Below, in pieces: positions 33,480 to 44,525 of a stretch of 60,000 nt of DNA. The notes under the pieces were generated by a model, which was not told the origin of the DNA, ran no database searches, and worked only from the letters and a program-made list of their open reading frames with translations. Origin of the DNA: Cristatella mucedo (lineage: Eukaryota; Bryozoa; Phylactolaemata; Cristatellidae); NCBI GenBank assembly GCA_009760855.2, contig WPIO01000123.1, forward strand, positions 436,001 to 496,000, written 5' to 3'. The translations under genes were made by a program, and so were the position numbers. How positions within the stretch are numbered: position 1 is the first letter of the stretch; each line of letters starts with the position of its first letter.

Positions 33480-33895
33480 AGCTGATCCTCTAGATTGCAG
33501 ATGACAATCTATTGTGAAATGTAGGCACTCCCACCGCCGCCAAGGTGGCAGCTGGTCGGAGGGTGGCGTTGCTCGGCGCTTGCAACTCAGCGAAGCATAG
33601 ACCAGCCGAGGCACGACGGGCGCAGCATTCGACTCGCGAAGTCGAACATCGAAGCTGCTGCAGGACATTGGAAGCTCGCAGCTACGATAACTTACCACGA
33701 GACTGAGGCCGAGCTGTCTGCAGGCAGAGACAGGTCGCGATCGAGAGAGCAGCCAGGAGGACAAGCATTGCTAATGGACGTGTCGTGCAGCTCTGGTGCC
33801 GCCGCTGCTGCATCCAGAGATGTAGCTCTCCTGATAGCTCTCTGGGCGGCAGAAGCTTTTTCTGCCTTGTATCGAGGTCTGGCTCAAGCAGTGCT
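33480..33895. other. G+C-rich segment, then family-C edge
   Basis: 33480-33770 is noticeably G+C-rich and has no match elsewhere in the window; a minus frame 33462-33764 is open for 100 codons without recognisable motifs. 33836-33895 (CTCTGGGCGGCAGAAGC, GTATCGAGGTCTGGCTCAAG) matches family C at 14505-14565. Confidence 0.35.
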
Positions 33896-33897
33896 TC

Positions 33898-34110
33898 TTA
33901 TAATAATAATAATAATAATAATACATTTGATAAAGTGCCCTCAGAGAACTCAATCACTTTCTAGGCACTTTATACTTGCTGCAAAGGAAGCACGATCTAA
34001 CGATTGATGTTAGCCAGCTCACTAAACCACAAGGATGACATAGTTGTGGGTGACATGCACAGGGTCAGCAGGCAAGTGTGGTTAGTGGCAGCATGCACAG
34101 TGTCGTAGTG
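33898..34110 (-). mobile_element. LINE-A 3' end nested in family C (second locus)
   Basis: (AAT)n 33898-33922, then the hairpin with AGTGCC (33934-33939) and GGCACT (33964-33969), then 3' UTR. It occupies the same place within family C as 14575-14860. Confidence 0.75.
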
Positions 34111-35560
34111 CATAAGCTCATGCTGTGCCATAGGCTGAGGTATGCATTCTCTACGACGATCTCAACACACAAAAGAAAGATCCCAGGAGCTTACGAAATG
34201 CTGGGATAAATAGGTGTTTTTTCGTGATCGACGCAGCCGTTAGCACTGCCAACGACAAACGGTCATACGACAGCCTCTCCCAATATGCCTGGACCTACAG
34301 AATGCATTTGGAAGCATCCTGCACTCCCACTCATGCAGGCCCTGCTCCGGGTGAGGGTCCGAGCCTCGGCTTATGTAGGTTTTTAGAGTGCCTATACACA
34401 GATGCATCGATGATGCTGCACGTGAGCAACAAAAACCTCACACTGTTTCATCCACAGCAGGTGATCCTCCGTTGCCCATTCTGTTTGAAGTGGCCATGGA
34501 ACCGATCGTGAGATCAATCCTGGCATGCAAGGCTTCAGGTCATACGACCTTGAGCCGTCAATGCAGTGGAGTCATTGATGAAATAAAACAGAAGGCTTAC
34601 TTTAAAGCCCTTGAACTTGTACTGAAATCATGTGTCGCTTTATTTAGTATTTCAAGGCTCAGCGAATGAACGTACTCTAAAATAATTCAGGTCCTTACGA
34701 AGGTATCGATGCTATTTAAAAGCTAATTTCCGATAGCACTTTTGCCCTTTCGCTCTCTAACTATCCGTGGCTGAAAAAGTTCGTTATAATCATTCATGGA
34801 AACATATATGGACTTACTACAGCGCAGTGACTGATGACTTGCTCGCCATTGATTTAGAAAGCTCGGGTTTAGGCGACGCTGTTAATATTGAGTTAGATAA
34901 AAACAATATTGGTATCGATAAAAGTGGCACTCTTACAGTTGCAGTCGTATATCTAAGCGAAGGAAGCTAGCGCAAATATGAAGGAACAAAGACTTAAGAC
35001 AAAAATCATTAAAATAGACTGCATGATTGTGCTTGAAGCATACGCTATGCATTGCAAGCAGCAATCCTTTGATTTCGTAAGTAGCACTCGCTGTAGCATG
35101 ATTTGCATCTCAGCAATAGGAGGCCACCAACATTCCTAACTCTAGCCAACTTCACCCCCGAGAAATGTCGCTCAGACTGCCAGCTCGGCGAACACCACAC
35201 AAAGGTAAGTGGCACCTGCATCGCATGACATTCGCAGCCTTCCCGAAGGCAAAACAGCTGTATATCTGGGCACCCTGCAGGGCCAGGGCTACCCCAGGGT
35301 AGACACCGAGAAGGTGTGGCTAACAGTTTGGAGACACATATGTGCGCTGCAACCTCTACCCCTGGTAGAAGCTTGCCGTCTTGCAGACGCTCCTAATATC
35401 CAGACTCGATTGTCTATGCTGCGAATGGTGACAGCCCAGCTGCTTTCGCTAACACACATATGCTGATATGCTAACACACTTATGCTGATATGCATCTGAG
35501 CTGGATATGCATCTGAGCAGGTGCTGCCCCCCCAAACACTCGTCCACTTCCTCTTGGCTG
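34111..35560 (+). mobile_element. RT-like family C, second copy, with an internal unique island
   Basis: 34225-34547 matches 15210-15530, including GDPPLPILFEVAMEPIV. The match breaks at about 34547 (TCATACGACC) and resumes near 35100 (GTAGCATGATTTGCATCTCAGC..AGGAGGCCACCAA). The 35215-35340 stretch (GCATCGCATGACATTCGCAG) matches 15670-15760. All frames are broken. Confidence 0.5.
34548..35095 (+). other. Unique ~550-bp island with a 67-codon ORF inside family C
   Basis: Absent from the family-C copy at 15530-15560, so it is an insertion here (or a deletion there). The plus frame 34767-34970 starts MAEKVRYNHSWKHIWTYYS, continues GLGDAVNIELDKNNIGIDKS and ends TVAVVYLSEGS. It is A+T-rich with a beta-strand-like C-terminus. 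I do not recognise it; a capsid-type jelly-roll strand is only a guess because of the virus fossils nearby. Confidence 0.3.
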
Positions 35561-35675
35561 CTGGCACGCTGGATATGGTGCCACTATATCCAGCCGGCCA
35601 GCTTAAGGGGAGAATGCATGGTGTATGCAGGCTGCACAGACTTGCCGGATGCTCTCCTCCCATCACCCCACTGTA

Positions 35676-37208
35676 ATGAATGTAATGTATCTCCGTCAGT
35701 AACTCCACAAAGTCATAAAGACCATGTGGGTGTTACGCAGGAGAGTTTTGTATAGCTCACTCACAACCTAAGCGGCTTTCGGTACGCATTCGGTAGCCAA
35801 CAGACTTCGTCTCACGCAACAAAGAGAAAGTGGGAAGCATAGCAGAGTTAAGAGAGCAGTTGAGGTAGTGAGTAGCATAGAAGTAGCAGTTCATGACCAC
35901 TGAAAAAGATGTGCCATAGTCGGCAGTTAGAAAGTAGATGTCGTTGCGTAAGAATTGTGGAAGCGAGTTCCACAGTCTAGGACCTGCAGAGCTAAAGCTT
36001 CTGTCGCCAACTGTCTTTAAGCAGAGGAATGGGACAGCTAATTTATTGTCCACACAAGACCTCAGGGCGCGAACAGGCTGAAACTGATGTAGCAGTTCAG
36101 CTAGGTATGAAGGAGCCAAGCCGTGGCTGGCCTTGTGGGTCAGCGTAAGAACTTTGCTCTGTATCCTTTGCTCAACCGACAACCATTGTAGCTCTTTCAG
36201 CAGAGGTGACACGTACTCAAACCACTGGGACTTGAAGACCAGCCTTGCAGCCATATTCATAGTCCGCTGTAGTGGCATAATACCTTTCTTTGGCAGCCCA
36301 GCAAAAAGGGAATTATAATAATCAAGCCGAGACAGAACTAAAGAGCTAGTTAAATTTTTTACAAGCCACTGTGGCAGACAGCTTCTAATCTTGGATAGGG
36401 ATCGGATCTGATGGGTAGCTGTAGAGGCAGTCTTCTGAATGAAGCTTTTGAAATTGAGGCAGCTGTCGAACACGACACGTAGATTACGAGCACGTGGTGA
36501 AGGTCACACAATAGCATCACCTATTAGAACAGCAAAGCCTTTTAATCCAGCCACACGCTTAGGGTGTCCTATGAGAAGCAGTTCGGTTTTATCGTCATTT
36601 AATTTCAGGAAGTTTTCCGACATCCAGGATCGAATATCGGCAAGGCAAGCATTCAGTTTCTCAGTTGCTGCAGCAGATTCCGACGGTTTAAATGACAAAT
36701 ACAACTGAGTATCGTCAGCATAGAAGTGATATCCTATTCCATGGGCCTTAATCACTTTTCCCAGAGGTTGCGTATAAATGGAGAACAGCAAGGGACCAAG
36801 TACAGACCCTTGAGGGACTTCACAGGTGACCCTTCTCATGTCTGAGACCTGACCCCGACACGACACGGATTGAACACGGTCAGACAAGTATGATTTATAC
36901 CACGCCAGTGCTTCGTCTGCCAGACCGATCGTTGTTCTCAGTCGTTTAAGCAGAACTTCGTGATCAATGGTGTCAAAGGCAGCAGACAGATCTAGTAGAG
37001 CTACGGCAGTGACATTCCCTATGTCGTCGTAGCCACGTAGAATGTCATGGTTAACACAGAGGAGAGCATTTTCGGTAGAGTGCTGCCTCTTGAAACCTGA
37101 TTGAAATGTTTCTGACATTCCATTATTTTCAATATGTTCAACTAGCTGCTTAGCAACAATTTTTTCAAGAATCTTTGATAAGAACGGAAGAAGGGAAACT
37201 GGACGATG
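35676..37208 (-). mobile_element. LINE-B, best copy: one internal stop in the RT frame
   Basis: The minus frame is open from about 37207 (HRPVSLLPFLSKILEKIV) to a TGA at 36504-36506, then continues in the same frame to 35757. The two halves are separated by that single nonsense codon. Motifs in order: [66 protein letters not shown], then the C-terminal SRLDYYNSLFAGLPKK. The 3' UTR ends at 35676 with the ACATTACATT terminus. 5'-truncated at RT block 2, so it lacks an endonuclease and cannot be autonomous. Confidence 0.92.
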
Positions 37209-38449
37209 GCAGCACGATACCGTCGAGACCAGGCAAACCGGGTGATAGGTGCTGCACCGGCTCTGATTGCAGAAGAGATGTGCTCAATGTTCCTCAGCAG
37301 TAGTCAGCACAACGACGTGCCCACTGGGAACCTATAAGGCTCCAGATAACTCAGCCGATGCTAGAAAGTGCCTAAGGAAGAGATTTGCACCGTTAGTCTT
37401 AGACCACTGCTGGACCTGCCTTTCCAGTGTCTTTCGAGGCCTGAACCTGCTTCCGGAAAGAACCACGAGCAACTGCTTCCACTAATCAGAGTCACACGCA
37501 TGCCATCTCTACTGCCGAAGAAAAGGAGCTGATGCCCTACACACTTTATAACTGCCATCTGATGATGCTGGCCATCCAGGCCAGGCACGATATGATCCTT
37601 AACGTCTCTATGATGCCTCTCCAGACGGATGCCCGTAAACGACAGCTCACTGCACCTGTCCGGCATTGTTGACGATGGGTCAACCACAACTTGTTTTGTT
37701 TCACTGCAAGCCTCATTTTGAGATATTTTTCACGACATCCTGTTTACTGTCCATCGCCCAGTCCTCTTGTTAATGTTCTTCCTTATGCCCTGGCTGGTAA
37801 CTGCACAGTGAGCACTTTGGCCACACACCACCAAATCAATACCCTGCACCATGTCCAATTGGCTGCTGAGTTTTAAAGGCCCCCAGCCAAGATACTATGG
37901 AAATGTGAAAAGTCATTCGATTCTGTTTGATCTGAGCATGCTGCATGCCTGCAGTAAGGAGTTGGAGGAGCCGGTTGATGCACGACTTTAATCCAGGACA
38001 AAAACAGATGGTCCTCAGTATGGCACCTAAAGCTTGCTTTGTCGCGATTTGGGACCAACCAAACACACATATACTACACTCGATCGATACCGAACGGTCA
38101 CAAGAATTATCCCTGTCATTTGCTTGATGAATAGCTAAAACCAGAATGCTGCCGATAACACTAAGATCGATTCAATGGATGCCACCCTGGTTTCGTCCAG
38201 GAAAAACAGAAGTCCCGACCTGTGGCATACGTAAAGCACCTGGATAAAGGTCAAGTTGTCTTAGGTCGCTGTAAAATGAGTTAAAATAACTAAAAGAGTA
38301 ATCGATAAGACAACCTTAAGTAATGAGATACGACCTTGTACAGTGAACTGCCTTCCTGACTTAGATTACTAAATTTCGTGCGAAGCACCTATACTAAAAA
38401 AAGGCAGTTTAAGGTAGGAAAAAGAGTAGCATGGTGCTGAGTGATCTTA
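37209..38449. other. Unassigned interval
   Basis: No LINE motif. A minus frame 37361-37687 (108 codons) starts MVDPSSTMPDRCSELSF and lacks recognisable domains. 37730-38130 and 38150-38450 show nothing I can name. Confidence 0.35.
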
Positions 38450-38720
38450 GTCAGAAGTAGGTATGAAGAACTGCTGAAGCAGAAAATATAGCAACCAACA
38501 AGCCACATAGACGCCAGACCTGTGGTCCATCTTGCTGTAAAACTGGCTGTACAGCCGGGTGGGCTGCGACAATATTGCTCAGGCCTCCTGCAGGAGAAGG
38601 GCTACCGGATGCTGCCAATCACCAAGAAAGAAGCTGAAGACCACATTGAACAAGTAGCTCAGCATCTAGCTGGTAAGCCGGAGTACTACCTCGTACAGGT
38701 CAGACATATATGAGGACCTG
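38450..38720 (+). repeat. Dispersed repeat with a conserved peptide (copy 2)
   Basis: Matches 22985-23208, including ACAAGCCACATAGACG and codons for GYRMLPITKKEAED and GKPEYYLVQV. As at the first copy, a minus-strand LINE-A relative begins within 50 bp on its right. Confidence 0.5.
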
Positions 38721-38749
38721 GTTCTGAATTCGTCCAAAAGTGGCTAGCA

Positions 38750-39243
38750 CAATAATAATAATAATAGTATTAATAATACTACTATGTTTATAAAGTGTCT
38801 CGGAACATTTAATCTCTTTCTAGGAGCTTTACAGATGCAGTTTGGAAAGCATTACCAAATGATTGGTGGTAAAATCCACTAGCGGCATGCACATGTAAGT
38901 GAAAGTGTAAGCAGGCACATGCAGACAAAAGACAAATCTCAAAGACCCACCAACTGCTGTAATAAAAAGTAGCATTTTTTAACTTATTTTTGAATGTCGT
39001 CTTGTCAGGGGACGTTTTGACGTGCGTCGGTATTGAGTTCGAGGCTTTGGGAGCACGGGAGCGGAAGGCACAGTCTCCAGCAGTTTTTAGGTTAGTACGA
39101 GGTATGCTAAACGATTCCATTAAAACAGAAAATCGCAAGATTCTAGGCCTGGTGGGGGAGTAGTTCTGACAGATAGGCTGAAGCAAAATAACTAAGGAAC
39201 ATAAAAGTGAGTGACAAATCCTTGAAGTCGATGCATCGCTTCG
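38750..39243 (-). mobile_element. LINE-A subfamily copy, 3' part (interrupted)
   Basis: (AAT)n at 38751-38780, tail variant AGTGTCTCGGAACATTTAATC, minus frame 38809-39186 (PTRPRILRFSVLMESFSIPR). Colinear with 23306-23770. Interrupted at 39243 by LINE-B and resumes at 39576. Confidence 0.65.
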
Positions 39244-39575
39244 TTGGCGACTGAAGCTTTAGCTCTGCAGGTCCTAGACTGTGGAACTTGCTTCCACAAT
39301 TCTTGCGCAACGACATCTACTCTCCAACTGCCGACTATGGCACATTTTTTTCAGCGGTCCTGAACTGCTACTTCTATGCTACTCACTACCTCAACTGCTC
39401 TCCTAACTCTGCTATGCTTCCCACTTTCTCTTTGTTGCGTGAGACGAAGTCTGTTGGCTACCGAATGCGTACCGAAAGCCGCTTAGGCTGTGAGTGCGCT
39501 ATACAAAACTCTCCTGCGTAACACCCACATGGTCTTTATGACTTTGTGGAGTTACTGACGGAGATACATTACATT
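39244..39575 (+). mobile_element. LINE-B 3' end nested in the LINE-A subfamily copy
   Basis: Starts at CGACTGAAGCTTTAGC (compare GGCGACAGAAGCTTTAGC elsewhere) and ends GGAGATACATTACAT. The host reads CGCTTCGTTGG before it and TTGGGATCCAGTGCAGG after it, so a TTGG microhomology or short duplication flanks it. The coding end FLRNDIYSPTADYGT is open. A clear order of events: LINE-A first, LINE-B later. Confidence 0.85.
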
Positions 39576-40260
39576 GGGATCCAGTGCAGGTCGGCGAGAA
39601 GTTGTGAGATGTGGCAACTGGGATGCTCATTACAGACGAGCCTAGCTGCTGAGTTTTCTAACAACTGTAAGCACTTGATTGCAATGGCCGGTAGACCAGC
39701 AAGCAGTGAATTTCAGATGTCTGAAAAGGGTGTCACAAATGCATGCCCCATATTAGATGTGGTATCCCCGTCTAAACCAGCCCGGATTTTAGCAATGTTC
39801 TGTAGCTGAAAGTAGGCCAAGTCGGTATGCTCTTCAGTAGGTGCCAGTCACCCTCGTCGGGCGACAGTACCCCACCTATGATGATGCATGAGCTACTCAC
39901 ATCCAGAGGAGCATCAGAATAACTCCACTTTGCATACAGATCTCGTCGTTTCACTCGGTGGTTGTGGCAGTGGCATGGCTTATGCTCAGCCAAGGTCTAT
40001 CGATGACTCATCGACAATTCTCCTTTTAGCCATTTGACATTTCAAATTTCGGAATAACTCGATAATTGCCCATAACTGGTAAGTAGGCGGTGCATCACAG
40101 CAGATTTTCGTTCACCAATCCGGTCGATATGCTCTCGGCTGTCGAGAGGCGCCACCCCCAGAACAGCTTTTCTGTCGCTCACTGGCCACTGATCTTACCC
40201 ACACTCTCACTACCGTTGGCCACTGCATGACATCAATAGTCACTGTTTTTATTATTAGTC
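39576..40260 (-). mobile_element. LINE-A subfamily copy, continuation
   Basis: Resumes with CCAGTGCAGGTCGGCGAGAAG and is colinear with 23770-24450, including the GTCGGGCGACAGTACCCC stretch. Confidence 0.6.
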
Positions 40261-40261
40261 T

Positions 40262-40425
40262 TTGGAGACCTTCTCAAGCAGGCAAGTCTTCACTCTATGT
40301 CCATACCAACTGAAAGCTCGATCCCCACAAGATTTAGATACAGTGACAGTGGCATTGATACGACCGGATGCTGACGAGTGGATCGGTTGAGAGCCCACTT
40401 ATGAACAACAAACTTGGAAATGGTA
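40262..40425. repeat. Repeat Y fragment
   Basis: GACCTTCTCAAGCAGGCAAG to AACTTGGAAATGGTAGGCTG matches 29352-29515 almost base for base. Confidence 0.8.
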
Positions 40426-40430
40426 GGCTG

Positions 40431-40527
40431 TACAACTCTCTCTTACTTTCTGTCTTACTTTCTGTCTTACTTGCTGTCTTACATGCTCTCTCATTTGCTC
40501 TCTTACTCTCTCTCTCCCCTCTCTCTC

Positions 40528-40572
<45 letters not shown>

Positions 40573-40592
40573 TGCTAGATCTCTCATTCTCA
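40431..40592. repeat. (CT)n and CTTACTTGCTGT-type low-complexity tract
   Basis: Starts with TCTTACTTTCTG units and becomes pure (CT)n at about 40520-40570. Gives spurious REREREG frames. Confidence 0.95.
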
Positions 40593-40750
40593 TTGCTAAC
40601 TTAGGACTCCTAAAAATTTAGACCGATCGGAACTAAGCAGCCTACCAGCAAGCCAAATATATAGTTTCGGGCGTGATCTGCATCCATCTTCGTCCGATGT
40701 GCTCATGCTACCAATGTAAAGAGTCGTCCTAATGGTGACAGTTGGATTAC

Positions 40751-41005
40751 CTGCCTGCAGGTCTTCAAGCTCGGTACGGCATCGCTCAAAGTCTTTCTCG
40801 TCGACATATACTCGCAGATGAATGGAAGTTGCTTCAAGCTTGGAAAGCACGTGACCGGTGACAAGTGCTTGCTCCATCACCACCACCCGCTGTCCGCTGT
40901 CGCGCAGCTGTCGCAGCCAGCTGAGAGCTGGCAGAGTGAACACTTGCAGCTCGACTATTATGCTGCCATTGCAAAATCTGTTGCAAACAATGGGGCCTTT
41001 CAGTT
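40751..41005 (-). CDS. Exon 3 of predicted CARD gene: TRADD-N-like region
   Basis: The donor is GGCAG then GTAATC (40750-40745). The proposed acceptor is CTTAATTTATTTCAAG with the exon starting at 41005; 255 nt, phase 1 to phase 1. The peptide begins LKGPIVCNRFCNGSIIVELQ, then FTLPALSWLRQLRDSG, EQALVTGHVLSKLEA and LRVYVDEKDFERCRTELED. The order GSIIVELQ, L-x-x-L, an LVT helix and DE-x-F-x-RCR resembles the TRADD-N-type fold found near death-fold domains in invertebrate proteins, by memory of the pattern only. The frame stays open to 41140, with another acceptor (AACTTGGCTTCAG) implying phase 2, so the 5' limit is uncertain. No LINE overlap. Confidence 0.52.
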
Positions 41006-41263
41006 CTTGAAATAAATTAAGCACCCTCGTGACAGCATCGGGTCTTTCAAGCAGGGGTCGAAGAATGTGGGTGCAATGTAGAAGAACACTTCTTGTGACA
41101 ATGCATCCAGCTCCACGCTTGCGATTCCGCAATGCACATCTAGCCCACCTGAAGCCAAGTTACATAATAGGAGCATGGTCCATGTGATTCGTCATTTATG
41201 TATTTACATAGGTCCATGTGATTCGTCATTTGTGTATTGACACTATGCATGCGGCCACTAACA

Positions 41264-41702
41264 TTATGTAATGTAATAATGTAATATAGCTCTGTCTGTA
41301 ACCCCTCAAGGATATAAAGATTATGCGGGTGTTATGCAGGAGAGTTTTGTAAAGCGCATTCACAGCCTAAGCAGCTTTCGGTACGCATTCGGTAGCCAAC
41401 TGACTTCTACTTACACAACACAGAGAAGGTGGGAAGCATAGCACAGGCGAGCAGTGGAGATTGTGAGTAGCAAACATGTAGCAGCTCAGGACTGCTGAAA
41501 AGGATGAACCACAGTCGGCATCAGGAGAGTAGTTGTCGTTGCCTACGAATCCTGGAAGTGATATCCACAGTGTAGGACCTGCAGAGCTAAAGCTTCTGTA
41601 CCAAATAGCACAGTTAATTAACTTTCCTCACAGGACCTGTGGGCACGAAGAGGCTGAAACTGGTGCAGCAGTTCAGCTAGGTACGAAGGAGCCAAGCCGT
41701 GA
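41264..41702 (-). mobile_element. LINE-B 3' portion, diverged
   Basis: TAATGTAATATAGCTCTGTC at the 3' edge, then the AAAGCGCATTCACAGCCTAAGC block, ending near CAAGCCGTGAC. Several small deletions relative to 35676-36120. Confidence 0.75.
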
Positions 41703-42068
41703 CAATCCCATCATCGTTGTCACACTAGCTGCAAAGTAAGCATTAAGCTGGCAGGGCGCTAGAGATAGCAAAGGTGTGAGTTGGTTCATCCATATGAAAA
41801 TCCGAAAAGCTGTGTCGAGCAGATCCGAGGTTATGCTGCATGGCCCCTCATCCTAAAAGGATGGGTTTGGAAACCAAGCTAAGATTTCAGTTTGCTATTC
41901 CGAAGTGTATCTTTCAGGTGGAGCAAGCCGTAGATCAATGCCATATGATGTGTTAAGTATTATTATATTATATTATATCATCATTATTATTTTATTCAGC
42001 AGGTATTTGCCCAGCACGAAAACTGATCATAACCTGAGGAGGGAGATTATCTCCACTAAAGCTGCCTG
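41703..42068. other. Unassigned interval
   Basis: Contains a short ATTATATTATATT run at 41960-41985 and a piece resembling the V/W edge (GGGAGATTATCTCCACTAAAGC near 42040). Nothing else recognised. Confidence 0.35.
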
Positions 42069-42480
42069 TATTGTAATGCATCTCCTTCAGTAACTCCACA
42101 AAGTCATAAAGACCATGTGGGTGTTACGCAGGAGAGTTTTGTAGAACACACTCACAGCCTAAGCGGCTTTCGGTACGCATTCGGTACCCAACAGACTTCG
42201 TCTCACACAACAAAGAGAAAGTGGGAAGCATAGCAGAGTTAAGAGAGTAGTTGAGGTAGTGAGTAGCATAGAAGTAGCAGTTCAGGACCGCTGAAAAAGA
42301 TGTGCCATAGTCGGCAGTTGGAGAGTAGATGTCGTTGCGTAAGAGTTGTGGAAACGAGTTCCACAGTCTAGGACCTGCAGAGCTAAAGCTTCTGTCGCCA
42401 ACTGTCTTTAAGCAGAGGAATGGGACAGCTAATGTATTGCCCACACAGGACCTGAGGGCGCGAACAGGCTGAAACTGATC
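42069..42480 (-). mobile_element. LINE-B 3' portion
   Basis: TTGTAATGCATCTCCTTCAG terminus; minus frame 42124-42483 (FSSAGPRLWNSFPQLL, SPTADYGTSFSAVLNCYF) is open for 119 codons. Truncated at 42480. Confidence 0.85.
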
Positions 42481-42489
42481 CAAGCCGTG

Positions 42490-42960
42490 GCTAAGACTTG
42501 CTCAAATCCAGGAAGACATGACAATTTGGTGTGCGCATTCACCTAATTCAAGTAGGCCTATCCCGATAGAACCCGAATCTAAATGGCAGGCATTAAATTA
42601 TCAAACAGAGGCATATTCAAATTATGAATATATACATAAGGACTCTTCACCAATAAAGTCGTTCAGCCAAAATGGCACAAGTTAGCACGGCAAAATTGTT
42701 TGTGAGTAATAAAGTTGAAATGATTCAGGTGAATGGTGTGACTCACATGTTGCTTTAACAGCTGCAGCCTCAGGAAACAATTCTACTTTCCTAGTCTAGC
42801 ATAGGCCAGCGAAATATGCAATACTGTTAAATTTCCTGGCCTACATCTTTGCTCACAAGTAAGTTAGAACAGCACTGACTGGAAGGCCTTTAGATGACTG
42901 CAGCAGCCCTCTGGACAGACCTAGCTAGAGGCTAGGCTGCACAGCCTAGTTCCCATTCTA
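42490..42960. repeat. Interspersed repeat V (copy)
   Basis: Shares CACCTAATTCAAGTAGGCC.., AGTCGTTCAGCC and GCTTTAACAGCTGCAGCC with 33005-33290 and 21900-22020. A LINE-A 3' UTR and tail remnant in plus orientation follows at 42965-43145. Confidence 0.55.
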
Positions 42961-43439
42961 GCTTCTCCCAACATCGAGTGCTTATGCATGCTGACAATGC
43001 ATACTGCCACTATTTGCATGCTGATCCTGTGCATGTCGCATCTAACCTTGATATGCTTATTGTCGTTGAGCCTGCTGCCACTAACCATTCAACTATGTTT
43101 CCTTTGCAGCGCACGTAAAGTGACTAGAAATAGTTTTCTGAGTGGGCTGTAGAACTATAGTGATATTACTATAGTGCTAGACTAGGAGACTTTGCAGAAT
43201 AATTATTAAACTTGGAGTGCCGTCGTCAGCAGGTACAAGGATTTGAAAATGATCTAACTTAGCTGGAGAGCTAATTCGTTTTCAAGTCACTAGCACCTAA
43301 GCAAAAAGATAGAAGCTGCCTAATTTTCCCTCAGCATAACCCACTGCGTTAAATCGTGGTTAAAATGATTTTTGCTAAAATAGCACCTTCTCATAAACGT
43401 TGATAATCGAGACTACTTTATTGGACTGGTGTGTCGTGC

Positions 43440-44525
43440 AGGACACACACTGACCGAATACAGGATGTTGTGCTGAGAGGCGTTATACTACCTGCAGTAG
43501 CAATATCTTTTCCGAAGGTTGCAAAGTAGGTTTTCAGCTAGAGGGGCAATTGAGTTAGCCAACTAAGCTTTTGTTCTGCAGTACAACAACAATCAGTTTA
43601 ATTCTAGCGACTGTGAGAAGATGCTGCCTGCCCCTCTATCCAGATAGGCTGAGCTTAGAGGCACAGTTCGAATTGTGATTCTTTATGAGGTCCAAGTCGT
43701 TTAGGATGAGGTAGCTACAGGAGGACCGGCTCATACAAGAACAAGATTTACTCAGCCGGATATTTCCAAGCAGCAGCCTCGTACAGGTCGGACACATAAG
43801 CAGAGCTGTTGCTAAATGTCGTCCCCGAGTGGTGAGCACAAGTCGGTATGCTGTTTTGCAGCAGCCAGTTACAATCATCCGGTCGCAGACCCCGACAGGT
43901 GATGACCCGGGCAAGCTGCACAAGGGCAGACTAGCCCTAGAAAATGCCACTCCTTACACTTTATCGTTTCACCCGGAGACTGATAAGACATCCTTTGGCA
44001 GATCGGGCTGTTTTTGACACACTTTTTCTGATGATTTTCTCACTGCTGTGGCTGTACGACCTCTCAGCAAGTGCAAGGTGAAAGATTCAGGCAGAAGCTC
44101 GTTGAACATAAGCATGGCACAGTTACTTGCACAGGTGCCACTGAAGCCAACTGCTTGGGTGGCTGTGGCTCTGTGCAAGGATAGCACTAGCAGACGGTCC
44201 TCATCTATTTTTTATTCTTAGCTACTCATTTCCGATCGATCTCTGAACGTCGATAATGGAATCATCATAAGTGGTGGGCATAGCCTGTTAAAGCTACGTG
44301 AATTGGCAGGTTAGCCACTTACGGCAGCAGGTGAGCATGGTAACCTGCCGGCAAGCCATGCCCATCGTCCAGCTGGCCAGGGCTATCTAGTACGGAGCCT
44401 CTGCAATCTCGGATGTGTAACTGGCCTAGATACTAACAAGGATCCAGTAAGCAGATGCTATTACTATTCTGAAACTAGCTCAAGCCATGCAGTTTAAGCC
44501 GACCCAACTTGCTGCCAATCCCCTC
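43440..44525. repeat. Interspersed repeat W (copy 2)
   Basis: Colinear with 15790-16960 at high identity (for example GTTGTGCTGAGAGGCG, TCTGCCTGCCCCTCA-like, TTACTCAGCCGGATATTTCC). The short frames 43636-43950 and 43969-44187 have counterparts at 16169-16509, but with different breaks. Confidence 0.65.
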
